Assembly: GCF_014199535.1 (NCBI RefSeq)
Contig: NZ_JACHNV010000005.1
Span: 124,001-188,000 of the forward strand
Direction: 5' to 3'
DNA length: 64,000 bases
From: Hymenobacter latericoloratus
GTDB lineage: Bacteria > Bacteroidota > Bacteroidia > Cytophagales > Hymenobacteraceae
Shown: positions 26,462-34,771 of the stretch, piece by piece
How the letters are laid out: the number at the start of each line of letters is the position of its first letter
How positions within the stretch are numbered: the first letter of the stretch is position 1
Notes under the pieces: generated by a model
Seen by the model: the letters and a program-made list of their open reading frames with translations, nothing else
What the model was told of the DNA's origin: nothing
Database searches by the model: none
Position numbers and translations under genes: made by a program

Positions 26462-26602
26462 ATGATTACTGTAGAAACTCTGACCCAGGAGCTGCAAGAG
26501 CAGCAAGTAGAACTCATCGTTGGCGGCATGATGGTGGCTGATTCCAGCATCGGCAGCTGGAGTATTTCTGGCCCTGGCCCCAGCTGGAGCGACCTGGGTT
26601 AG
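26462..26602 (+). CDS. putative RiPP precursor peptide with double-glycine leader
   Basis: A 46-residue peptide from ATG 26462 to TAG 26602. Residues 1-22 look like a GG leader: acidic and Gln-rich (TLTQELQEQQ) followed by VELIVGG. Expected cleavage after Gly22 frees a 24-residue core. The core has seven serines (28, 29, 32, 34, 36, 41, 43), two Ser-Trp-Ser motifs (32-34 and 41-43) split by ISGPGP, and no Cys or Thr, so lanthionine formation is not possible. The next genes are a PqqD-domain kinase and a C39 peptidase exporter, exactly the partners such a leader needs. An A-rich untranslated leader precedes it and a hairpin follows. It is a very short gene, so its call depends on this context. 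Confidence 0.8.
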   Translation: MITVETLTQELQEQQVELIVGGMMVADSSIGSWSISGPGPSWSDLG

Positions 26603-26723
26603 TCAAAAGTAATAAGGGGAAATAGAGCATATATGAAGTTGTTTTAGTCTGATTATGTAATCATAATCGTACTCAAAACATTGTTTCATCTTACCCTTTA
26701 TTGCCCCTTATTAACAACCCATA

Positions 26724-26773
26724 AAAATGGGAGTCGGAAAACATTTTAATTAATGATTTCTGACTCCCATTTT
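26724..26773 (+). terminator. hairpin between precursor and kinase genes (terminator/attenuator)
   Basis: aaaatgggagtc (26724-26735) and gactcccatttt (26762-26773) pair perfectly, extended inward by ggaaa/tttct-like pairing around an AT-rich loop. It is placed after the precursor gene, where partial termination would give more precursor than enzyme mRNA. The 210 bases from here to the kinase start show no other gene. Confidence 0.65.
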
Positions 26774-26983
26774 AATTAAATGACATTGTAAATATCAATT
26801 ACCGGCTGCGTTATTTATTAGTATAGTTACATTCACGTTTGTCATATTCTCTGGCCTGGCGCTGGTATTCGTTTTAACGCCCCCCCCGCCCTACCTGCTA
26901 CCCACTCCTACACCCGCTTCTGAAGCCGGGGCACCATTGCTACGTCCTGTCCAATCCTAGTTTCCTTATTAGTATTCAAGGCA

Positions 26984-28153
26984 ATGAAAACCAAGCGGCA
27001 ACGGTTTTACCTATCGAAGAGCGCCAGTGTGCTTGAGCACCAGGAGGCCTTCTACATCACGACGATAGGGCGCTCCTACAAGATCAATCGGACGATTGCC
27101 ACCTTCCTGCGGTTACTGGCGGAGCCCAGAACAGCGAAAGAACTGGTGACTGACGTTCAGCACCTTACAGCCGCCCCCGACCCCGCAGCCATTCGTGCGG
27201 TGGTAGATAAATTTTTGCGCGACATGTACCGGCTGGAGATTGTGCGCAGGGAGGGCGACGTTGATGTTGCGACCCTGCACCAGCACTATCAGGCAGGCGA
27301 CCTTGTCGGGCGCTACCGCATCGGAGCACTCCTTTCTCTCGATGACCAGTTTGTGCAGGTGTACAAGGCTACGAACTGCGAAACCGACCAGCCGGTAGTG
27401 CTGAAGATGTTTTCGCACAGGCCGGAGGCCGTAACGGATAGCAAAACCCTGGCTAAGGGCCTGCGCCAGTTTCAGCAGGAGTTTGAGCTAATGGGCTCCT
27501 TGCCCCCGCACCCCAACGTATGCGCCCTGCATAGCTACCACCCCGAGCCCTACCCCCACGCCGTGCTGGAATACCTGCGGGGCTGCACCGTGTCGCAGGG
27601 CTTAACCCAAAACCTCTTTCGTGAAGCGGATAAGCCCCAACTGGTAGCCCAGATGCTACGGGGCCTGGCTCACGTACACGCCCACGGCATTATCCACGGC
27701 GACATCCATCCGCGCAACTTCATGGTGGACGGGGAGCGGGTGTGCCTCATCGACTTTGGTTTTGCCCACCGCCGTGGCGTAACCGAGGAGCACCAGGTGA
27801 TTAACCGCGGAGGTGCCGCGTGCTACCTCCCGCCCGAACGGGTAAACCAACACCACTACAAGTTCAGCAAGCGGGCCGCCGATTTTCGCTCGGAAGTGTA
27901 CCAGGTAGGCTTGGTGATATATAAGCTCTGCTACGGGCAGGTGCCCTTCGAGGGGGGCACCTGGCTTGAGCTGGCGGCTTCTATTACAAGCCACAACTTC
28001 GGGCAGCGCCTAAGTGCGGCCGTCCCGCACGAGCGGGTTCTGCTCCGGGCCCTGCACCAGAACCCGGCGGAACGCTACTCCGATGCTGCCGAGCTGCTAA
28101 CGGCCTGGCAGCAGGCTACCGAGCAGCCGGTTGCTACTGCCCCGGTAGGGTAG
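26984..28153 (+). CDS. protein kinase with N-terminal PqqD-like domain (putative RiPP-modifying kinase)
   Basis: A 389-residue cytoplasmic protein. Residues about 15-90 match the PqqD/RiPP-recognition-element pattern: a beta-rich start (AFYITTIGRSYKINRTIATF), then LLAEPRTAKELVTDVQ and a closing helix before LEIVRRE. Residues about 110-380 are a Ser/Thr-kinase-like domain: Lys141 in VVLK, probable helix-C Glu166, catalytic loop HGDIHPRN (Asp240, Asn245; HRD replaced by HGD), Asp257-Phe-Gly, and PPERV in place of APE. The glycine loop is degenerate (IGALLSLDD). The key catalytic residues are kept, so activity is plausible. Its likely substrate, by inference, is the Ser-rich peptide encoded just upstream, recognised through its leader. 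No lyase or cyclase domain is fused, unlike LanKC/LanL enzymes. Confidence 0.85.
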   Translation: MKTKRQRFYLSKSASVLEHQEAFYITTIGRSYKINRTIATFLRLLAEPRTAKELVTDVQHLTAAPDPAAIRAVVDKFLRDMYRLEIVRREGDVDVATLHQHYQAGDLVGRYRIGALLSLDDQFVQVYKATNCETDQPVVLKMFSHRPEAVTDSKTLAKGLRQFQQEFELMGSLPPHPNVCALHSYHPEPYPHAVLEYLRGCTVSQGLTQNLFREADKPQLVAQMLRGLAHVHAHGIIHGDIHPRNFMVDGERVCLIDFGFAHRRGVTEEHQVINRGGAACYLPPERVNQHHYKFSKRAADFRSEVYQVGLVIYKLCYGQVPFEGGTWLELAASITSHNFGQRLSAAVPHERVLLRALHQNPAERYSDAAELLTAWQQATEQPVATAPVG

Positions 28154-28223
28154 CAGGCCCGTCGGTACTTCGTTTGTTTAACGTCGCTAGGCCCGGCCGG
28201 CGGCGCCTTTCTTACCCTGCCCC

Positions 28224-30617
28224 ATGGTAGATTGCCAACTCAAGAACAACGACTGTGGCGTTAGCGCGGTGAAAACCGTGTTCAACATTTTCAGTCAGGA
28301 TATCAGCCGCAAGTACATCCAGCAGCACATTTTCCTGGATGATAAAGGCTCCCGGATTACGGATCTGCAGGACTTCCTGGAGCGCCACGAATTTGCCGCT
28401 ACCCTGCGGGTGCTGGATGTACACCACCTGCAAACTGACCCCTCGGCCATTCAGGAGCACTTGCCTTTCATCATGCCGATCCAGCACCAGAACGGCCTGC
28501 ACTACGTGGTGGTGGACAAGTGCAAGGCGGGCAAGCTCCGGGTACTGGACCCCGCCAAGGCCAGCACGTACTACGTGTCGTTGCACGAGCTGAAGAACAT
28601 GGCTCACTTCAGCAAAAGCTACTGGGATTTGCTGCAGCTGGAGCAAAAGCTGACCCTGCTCTGCAACCAGGAGCTGACGACGTACCACATCAAGCTGGAA
28701 CAGGCTCTGACCACCAACGACGCCAGCACCCTGTTCAATAAGCTGACTTATTTCACCTACCTCAAGGAAAACTTCGGGCTGAAGGATAACAAGGCCGAAA
28801 AAGACTTTCTGGAGGACTTGCTTTTCCACCAGGAGGTAGGCGCGTTGCCCAAGCACTTCCGCTCGTTGAAAGACGAGAAAAACAGGATTAAGCTCCGGGC
28901 CGCTATGGTCTTGACGGTAAAGCCCAAACAGCCCAAGCCGGCCCCCGCCGCCAGCCGCCCCGAGCAAAGCCCCTACCTGACGCTGCTGCGCGACCTGGGC
29001 CGCAACCGCCGCATTTGGTACATCTACATTTTCGCGGCGCTGTTTTCGGCCTTCACGGCGCAGCTGTCCGTGTTCATCAATCAAATCCTGATTGACTACA
29101 TCCTGCCCTCTTACCAGCTGAACATGCTGGTCGTGTTTGCCATTGGGGTCGGCGTGTTCAAGCTCTTTGACTTAGCTACTTCGCTCAATGTGTCCTTCGT
29201 GGGCATTCACATGGGCAACCTGCTGGACAAGTACTTCCTGACCCGCTTCGACGAGAAGCTAAACGCGTATTCCATCCCCTACGTCCAGTCGTTTAAGCGC
29301 GGCGACCTGACTGAGCGCCTGAGCGACGCCTTTAAGCTGAAGGCCTTTTTTCTGCGCTTCTTCACCAAAATTCTGGTTGACCTGAGCGTGTCCTTGTACT
29401 CACTGGGCATCCTGTTTTACATTGACTGGAAGCTTACGCTGGTGGTGTGCGGCGTGATGGTGGCCTTCGCCGGGTGGTTTTATTTGGTTACCCCCACCCT
29501 GAAGCAGAACGAGCGCCTGCGCTTTATGCGCAAATCCGACTACTTCACCCGCATGATCGAGAAGCTGGATGGCCTCCAGGTACTGAAATCTTTTCGGATT
29601 GAGGAAGTCTATTCGCGCAAGCTGGGGCAGATAGTGGATCAGCTGCTGAAGGTGCAGCTCAAAAACAAGTACCTCGATCTGGTGAACCTCTCGGTGGTAT
29701 CCATCATCACCATTGCGGCTTCGCTGCTGATCATTGTAGTGCTGGCCAAAAAAGCCATCAACACCAATGCCATTTCCCTGGGCCAGATTGTCACCTACAT
29801 TGCTCTCTCGGAGCGGGTATTTGCCACGCTGCGCGCCTTGCTGGCCGAGAACCTGGTGCTGCAGGAAAACGAAGTGGTGCTGAAGCGCTACATCGATTTT
29901 GAAGAGCCGCCGACTGCTGCTCCGGCCGATAGCAGCGGGAACGGCATTGAGGAGTTCACCGTCAGTCGCCTGCAGCTCCAGAACCTGAGCTTCGGGTATA
30001 ACCCACAGGAGCTGGTGCTCCAGAACCTCACGCTCGGGGCGGAAATCGGCGACAAAATCCGCATTGAGGGCAGCAACGGCTCAGGAAAATCTACCCTAAG
30101 CAAGCTCCTGACGGGCCTGTACACGCCTAGTGGCGGGGCCATGCTGCTCAACGACACCGACCAGCGCTTCTATAACCCCGACAAAGTCAAGGAGAAGCTT
30201 GTGCTGGTCACCAATGAAGATATTCTCTTCAACGACAGCATTGAGTTCAACATCACCTTCGGCCGGAAGGTATCCACGGCCCGCATCCTGGATTTGGCCC
30301 GGCGCATTGGCCTCTACGAGTTTCTGGCTTCCAAAGAGGAAGGCCTGGCCTTCCTCATCAGCGAGAACGGACGAAACCTGTCCACCGGGCAGCGCAAGAA
30401 GATTTTGCTGCTGCGTGCGCTGTTTTCCACCGCCGATGTGCTGATTCTGGACGAAGTTCTTTCCGGCGTTGATGCCGCCTCCCGCACCCAGATTGAGGCC
30501 CTGCTGAATCAGCTCTCCACCAAAATCCTCATTGTGATTTCGCACGAGCCGATTGACTATATCCGCTTTACCAAACAGTACCGTCTTGCGCATGGAACCC
30601 TTATCGTACAGGCCTAG
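28224..30617 (+). CDS. C39 peptidase-containing ABC transporter (PCAT)
   Basis: A 797-residue inner-membrane exporter that removes double-glycine leaders while exporting the core. The N-terminal C39 domain has the expected catalytic Cys11 (NNDCGVSAV) with Gln5 before it, His93 (NGLHYVVVD) and Asp109 (VLDP). Residues about 120-250 form an extra helical insert not found in minimal PCATs. Transmembrane helices fill about residues 260-560. The NBD shows Walker A GSNGSGKST (616-624), signature LSTGQRKK (719-726), Walker B LILDE (Glu744) and the switch His774. The predicted substrate is the peptide encoded at 26462. The next gene overlaps it by 26 bases. Confidence 0.93.
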   Translation: MVDCQLKNNDCGVSAVKTVFNIFSQDISRKYIQQHIFLDDKGSRITDLQDFLERHEFAATLRVLDVHHLQTDPSAIQEHLPFIMPIQHQNGLHYVVVDKCKAGKLRVLDPAKASTYYVSLHELKNMAHFSKSYWDLLQLEQKLTLLCNQELTTYHIKLEQALTTNDASTLFNKLTYFTYLKENFGLKDNKAEKDFLEDLLFHQEVGALPKHFRSLKDEKNRIKLRAAMVLTVKPKQPKPAPAASRPEQSPYLTLLRDLGRNRRIWYIYIFAALFSAFTAQLSVFINQILIDYILPSYQLNMLVVFAIGVGVFKLFDLATSLNVSFVGIHMGNLLDKYFLTRFDEKLNAYSIPYVQSFKRGDLTERLSDAFKLKAFFLRFFTKILVDLSVSLYSLGILFYIDWKLTLVVCGVMVAFAGWFYLVTPTLKQNERLRFMRKSDYFTRMIEKLDGLQVLKSFRIEEVYSRKLGQIVDQLLKVQLKNKYLDLVNLSVVSIITIAASLLIIVVLAKKAINTNAISLGQIVTYIALSERVFATLRALLAENLVLQENEVVLKRYIDFEEPPTAAPADSSGNGIEEFTVSRLQLQNLSFGYNPQELVLQNLTLGAEIGDKIRIEGSNGSGKSTLSKLLTGLYTPSGGAMLLNDTDQRFYNPDKVKEKLVLVTNEDILFNDSIEFNITFGRKVSTARILDLARRIGLYEFLASKEEGLAFLISENGRNLSTGQRKKILLLRALFSTADVLILDEVLSGVDAASRTQIEALLNQLSTKILIVISHEPIDYIRFTKQYRLAHGTLIVQA

Positions 30618-31821
30618 GCTGGCCCTGCGGCTCATTCATGTATTCTGCGGAGTGCTGGTGGCCTTTCTGGTACTCTCGGCCGGCCTGCTGTGCCTGCTGC
30701 ACATCAACGAAACGGTTGACTTCACGGAAGGCCAGATTTATTCCAGTAACCCGCAAACCGTCATCCATACACCGGCCGATGTACGGGTGCGCAAGGTGCT
30801 GGCCCGGGAGGGCGACAACGTGCGGCGGGGCGACACGCTCTTTATCCTGGAAAACAAGCGCCTGCAGTACGACTATAAGACAACGCAACACGAAATTGGA
30901 GTGCTGCAAAACAAGCTGGTAGTGGCCGAGCGGCAGCTGGCCTATATGCAGGAACGGCAGGCTACCCTGGCCCAGATGCGCCAGATACAGCGGCAGATGT
31001 ACCAGAACGACTACGCCCAGAACGAGCGGGAACTGCGCACGCTGGGCGGAGCCGTGGCCTATGCTGAGCAGCAGAATGCCATCAGCAGCGAGCAGGCCCG
31101 CACCGACTCAGTTCTGTACGCCCGCCAGGCCGTTTCGCGCTGGGACGCCACCGAGTCCAGAAGCCGCAGCCTGGTGAAACGCAAGGAAATGCTGGACACA
31201 CGCGCCTCTTACGAGCAGAAAAAAGCCCACCGCGCCAGCCTGCTCCAAACGTTTCGCCAGCAGGACACCAACCTGGATATTGACCTGAACGCCCTGAACC
31301 AGGACATTCAGCGGCAGCAGCGCGAACTGCTGGATGTACGCTCGGAGCTGGATACCAAGCGCAACAACGCCGTGGTGCAGGGGCAGGAAACCCGCGAGCT
31401 GATTGTGCGGGCACCCGCTGATGGCAACATCATTGACCTGTATAACGCCCGGCAGAAATCGGAGCTACTGGGGCGCAACCAGCCCCTGGCCGTTATTGCC
31501 CCCCGGCAGGAGCAGTTCTACGCCAAAATAGTGCTGCCCGAGCGCGAGTTGGCCTACGTGCGGCTGGGCCAGGCCGTGAACCTCAAGCTGAACGCCTACT
31601 ACCACTACCAGTTTGGAGCGGTGCACGGGCAGGTAACATTTGTGTCGCCGGCCAACGTGAACGACAAGTTTTTCACGATTGTGCAGCTGACCGGCCCCCC
31701 ACGCTTTCCTCTGAAAGCGGGCTACAAGCTGAAAGGCGAAATTATTACTACCCGCCACACCCTGCTGGGCTACGCCGTGAAAAAGCTGTTCGATAAGATT
31801 GACACCTATGACAAGGTTTAG
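30592..31821 (+). CDS. HlyD-family membrane fusion protein
   Basis: A 409-residue adaptor. The ATG at 30592 overlaps the exporter gene by 26 bases and gives a short cytoplasmic tail followed by one membrane helix (LIHVFCGVLVAFLVLSAGLL). Next comes the first half of a lipoyl domain (VIHTPADVRVRKVLAREGD), a long alpha-helical/coiled-coil hairpin rich in Gln and Arg (about residues 90-270), and the second lipoyl half (LIVRAPADGNIIDL). It links the ABC exporter to the outer-membrane channel encoded next. Confidence 0.92.
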   Translation: MEPLSYRPRLALRLIHVFCGVLVAFLVLSAGLLCLLHINETVDFTEGQIYSSNPQTVIHTPADVRVRKVLAREGDNVRRGDTLFILENKRLQYDYKTTQHEIGVLQNKLVVAERQLAYMQERQATLAQMRQIQRQMYQNDYAQNERELRTLGGAVAYAEQQNAISSEQARTDSVLYARQAVSRWDATESRSRSLVKRKEMLDTRASYEQKKAHRASLLQTFRQQDTNLDIDLNALNQDIQRQQRELLDVRSELDTKRNNAVVQGQETRELIVRAPADGNIIDLYNARQKSELLGRNQPLAVIAPRQEQFYAKIVLPERELAYVRLGQAVNLKLNAYYHYQFGAVHGQVTFVSPANVNDKFFTIVQLTGPPRFPLKAGYKLKGEIITTRHTLLGYAVKKLFDKIDTYDKV

Positions 31822-33145
31822 ATGCCGGCTGCTGGCAGCCTGGCTTTTATGGTGGGGGCTGAGTATGGCGTACCCCAGCACCGGGCAACAGCGGCTCTCC
31901 TACGATGCCTGCCTGCAGCAAGCCCGCCAGCACAATGTGCAGCTGAAACAGGCGCTGCTCGACCTGGAAATAGCCAGCGTGCGGCTTAAAACCCGGCGGG
32001 CCGAGCGGCTACCGGTAGTAAACGGAACCCTGCGCAACAATAACTCCGTCGGGCGCAGCGTGGACCCGCTGACCAACGAGTTTATTGACCGCAAGTTCAG
32101 CTCCCTGAACGGGGCCGTAAACTCATCCATCTATGTGTTTGAAGGCTTCAAGACGGCCAGCGAGATTAAGGCTGCCCGCCAGGAAATAAACCAGCAGACC
32201 AGCCAGCTGCAGGCCCTGGAAAACGATATAGCCGTGGACCTGGCCCTGGCCTACATCCGCATCAACTACCTGCTGGAAATATGCAAGAGCCAGCAGCAGC
32301 AGCTCACGCTCAGCACCCGCCTGATTGAACTGACCCGGCTGAAGCTCAGCGCCGGGCGTGTGGCGGAAAGCGCGCTGTTCAAGCTGCTTTCCCAGCAGGC
32401 CACTGAGCAGCTGAACCTGACGAAAAGCCAAAACGACCTGCGCCTGGCCTACCTGGATCTGCGGCAGATTATGAATGCCCAGCCCAACGACACATTTCAG
32501 ATTCTGCCGCTACAATACCCGGTTGCTGCCGAAGCAGAATTTGCGCCCCCAACCGGCCCTGAGGTCAGCCGGGCGGTTGAAGCCCAGCCCGCTTTGGCCG
32601 CCAAACAATATAGCGCCCTGCGTGTGCGCCATCAGATTGGTGTCGCCCGCGCCGACCTGTACCCCTCCTTGCAGCTAACGGGCTCTTTGGGCTCTAACTA
32701 CAGCAACACCAACCAGGCGTATGACTTTGCCCGCCAGCTTAATACCAACCGCTCGTACGGCGTAGGGTTTGTGCTGGCAGTGCCGCTGTTCAACAGTTTT
32801 CGCTATAAGCTGCTGATCAAAGAAAGCCGCCTGGAGTACCAGCGCGAGCTGCTGGCCGTGGACCAGGAGCGCAACCGCCTGAACAAGGTGGTGCAGCAGG
32901 CCATTACGGATGCGCAGGCGGCCAGCCAGAGCTGGAAATCGGCAGTGCAGGCCGAGGAGTTTGCCCGCAAAAGCTACGAGGCCGATCAGCTCAAGTACGA
33001 GCTGGGCACCATTTCGGTGTTTGAGCTAAATCAGGCCAAGGCCACCTACGTGAGTGCTCAGGCCGATTTGTTCAAAGCCAAATACGAGTCGATTTTACGC
33101 TCCCGGCTGGTCGGATTTTACCAGGGCACTCCCCTGACCCTGTAA
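31808..33145 (+). CDS. TolC-family outer membrane efflux protein
   Basis: A 445-residue outer-membrane channel. The ATG at 31808 overlaps the adaptor gene by 14 bases; a signal peptide follows (MTRFRCRLLAAWLLWWGLSMA). Both OEP repeats are visible as long helices with strand segments: the first starts at LSYDACLQQARQHNVQLKQA, the second around VGVARADLYPSLQLTGSLGS-type text, each with coiled-coil stretches. With the PCAT and HlyD proteins it completes a type I-like route from cytoplasm to the outside. Confidence 0.92.
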   Translation: MTRFRCRLLAAWLLWWGLSMAYPSTGQQRLSYDACLQQARQHNVQLKQALLDLEIASVRLKTRRAERLPVVNGTLRNNNSVGRSVDPLTNEFIDRKFSSLNGAVNSSIYVFEGFKTASEIKAARQEINQQTSQLQALENDIAVDLALAYIRINYLLEICKSQQQQLTLSTRLIELTRLKLSAGRVAESALFKLLSQQATEQLNLTKSQNDLRLAYLDLRQIMNAQPNDTFQILPLQYPVAAEAEFAPPTGPEVSRAVEAQPALAAKQYSALRVRHQIGVARADLYPSLQLTGSLGSNYSNTNQAYDFARQLNTNRSYGVGFVLAVPLFNSFRYKLLIKESRLEYQRELLAVDQERNRLNKVVQQAITDAQAASQSWKSAVQAEEFARKSYEADQLKYELGTISVFELNQAKATYVSAQADLFKAKYESILRSRLVGFYQGTPLTL

Positions 33146-33152
33146 AGTTTTA

Positions 33153-33170
33153 TTCGCTGCCGGCAGCGAA
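33153..33170 (+). terminator. 18-bp palindrome between tolC-like gene and phosphatase
   Basis: ttcgctgc and its reverse complement form a perfect palindrome followed by ccttttatt. A weak terminator or an operator; it leaves open whether the phosphatase is in the same transcript. Confidence 0.45.
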
Positions 33171-33202
33171 CCTTTTATTCCCGTCATCTTGCCTGCTCTG
33201 CT

Positions 33203-34387
33203 ATGGTTGCCCGTGCTTACAAACGAATAGCCTTTGGCGTCCTGCTGCTCTACGTTCTGTATCTGGCCGGGGGCATTGCGCTGGCGGCCACCGGTGTGCT
33301 TTCCAAGGTTTATTTTTTCCCGGGCTGGGCCCTGAAAGCGCCTTCGCACGATGCCTCGGCCTTTGCCCCCGATGGGCCCATTGTGCGCTACCAGTCCGGC
33401 GCGGCACTCAGCACGGCTATTGTTCCCCGGGGCGCAGGGCTGCTTATTCAAACCGATACGCTGACTGACCCGGCCCGCAGCACAGTGCGGTGCTACGTAA
33501 ATGAAACCGGCACCTCGTTCACGGTTCCTCTGCATCCGCGGCACACCGTGGAGCCCAGTGAGTATCCGGCTCCGGCCAAAATGCTGGTGGTTTCCGACAT
33601 CGAGGGCAACTTCAAGGGGCTTGATCTGCTGCTGCGCACGACGGGGGTAGTGGACTCGGCTTACCGCTGGCGCTTCGGCAACGGGCATCTGGTAGTCGTC
33701 GGCGACGTGTTTGACCGTGGGCTGCAGGTTACGGAATGCCTCTGGCTGCTCTACAAGCTGGAGCAGGAAGCAGCCCGGGCCGGTGGCAAAGTCCATTTCA
33801 TTCTGGGCAACCATGAGCTAATGAACCTGACCGGGCACTACAAGTACGTGCGCCGCAAATACCGCCGCAACGCCGATTCCTTACGCCTCGACTATGCTGC
33901 CTGGTACGGCCCGGAAACGGAGCTGGGCCGCTGGCTACGAACCAAAAACGTAGTGGAGAAAATCGGCAGCACCCTGTTTGTGCACGGCGGCATCAGCCCC
34001 GAGGTGCTGGGTCTGCGCCCCACCCTGGCTGCCCTCAACGAGCAGGCCCGCAACCGCCTTGATGCACCGCCCGCCCGCAACCCGGCGGGCCTGGCTAAAG
34101 TGCTGGCCAGCCCGCAGCTAAGTCCCGACTGGTACCGGGGCCTAGCCCAGCAGGAAGCTTCCGCCGGGCATGTGCAGCAGGTGCTCACCCAGTATGGCGT
34201 CCGGCGCATGGTTATCGGGCACACGCCGGTTACGGAAATCACCCCGCTCTACGGGGGCAAGGTGGTAGCCATCGACCTGCCCCACCAGGAAAATACCGAT
34301 GAGCAGCAGCTAATGAAAGCCCTCTGGATTGAAAACGGCCGCTTCTACGCCATTCGCACCGATACTTCCCGCCGCGAGGAGCTGTAG
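33203..34387 (+). CDS. membrane-anchored metallophosphoesterase (PPP-like)
   Basis: A 394-residue protein anchored by one N-terminal helix (FGVLLLYVLYLAGGIALAA). The calcineurin-like domain has the two-metal motifs: D132-I-E-G (an unusual E for the H of D-x-H-G), GDVFDRG (167-173, Asp168, Asp171), GNHE (Asn203, His204), and later HGGI and GHTP. The pattern is that of PPP-type or Shewanella-like phosphatases, which are phosphoprotein phosphatases. It lies 57 bases downstream of the RiPP export genes, so it could reverse phosphorylation by the RiPP kinase; this link is inference from position only. Confidence 0.85.
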   Translation: MVARAYKRIAFGVLLLYVLYLAGGIALAATGVLSKVYFFPGWALKAPSHDASAFAPDGPIVRYQSGAALSTAIVPRGAGLLIQTDTLTDPARSTVRCYVNETGTSFTVPLHPRHTVEPSEYPAPAKMLVVSDIEGNFKGLDLLLRTTGVVDSAYRWRFGNGHLVVVGDVFDRGLQVTECLWLLYKLEQEAARAGGKVHFILGNHELMNLTGHYKYVRRKYRRNADSLRLDYAAWYGPETELGRWLRTKNVVEKIGSTLFVHGGISPEVLGLRPTLAALNEQARNRLDAPPARNPAGLAKVLASPQLSPDWYRGLAQQEASAGHVQQVLTQYGVRRMVIGHTPVTEITPLYGGKVVAIDLPHQENTDEQQLMKALWIENGRFYAIRTDTSRREEL

Positions 34388-34771
34388 CCCACTGCTTCAG
34401 CGAAACCCGGTAGCGGCCCACGGTAACGCTTGGCCCCTCACAACCAAGAGCATAAACTACGGCTCCGGGGGTTGACAGCTTGCGCGGGGGTAGCCCGGCA
34501 ACAGTAGCGGCCTGGAGCTGCTTGGGCGGTATCAGAAACGGCAGATGCTGGCTTTTAGGCTCTTCAACACGCGCAAAAACACAAGGCCCGTATTTTATTT
34601 TACCCGCTCGCCCGCGCTACTTACTTGACTATCAGCCGGGTTTATTACTCCGCAACCTGCGTGCACGGGGGTAGGCGCTTGCAAATGTATAGCGAGAGGT
34701 GAATCTTTGAGCCACAATCTATGTATGTACATACGATTGCCACCCGGTATTCATCTTACGTTGCTTCTCTT
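34388..34771. other. intergenic region before the pirin pseudogene
   Basis: No gene seen. Contains TTTG at 34706-34709 and a 12-bp palindrome gtatgtacatac (about 34724-34735) that could be an operator for the pirin gene. Confidence 0.45.

Noticed and set aside
26353..26550. 65-residue minus-strand frame over the precursor
   Set aside because: It is antisense to the GG-leader peptide and has no features of its own.
26462..26602. Lanthipeptide or sactipeptide reading of the precursor
   Set aside because: The core has no Cys or Thr and the cluster has no LanM/LanB, cyclase or radical SAM gene.
26984..28153. Kinase as an ordinary PknB-type signalling protein
   Set aside because: It has no membrane anchor or PASTA domains, but a PqqD-like domain, and lies in an export operon; signalling remains a less likely alternative.
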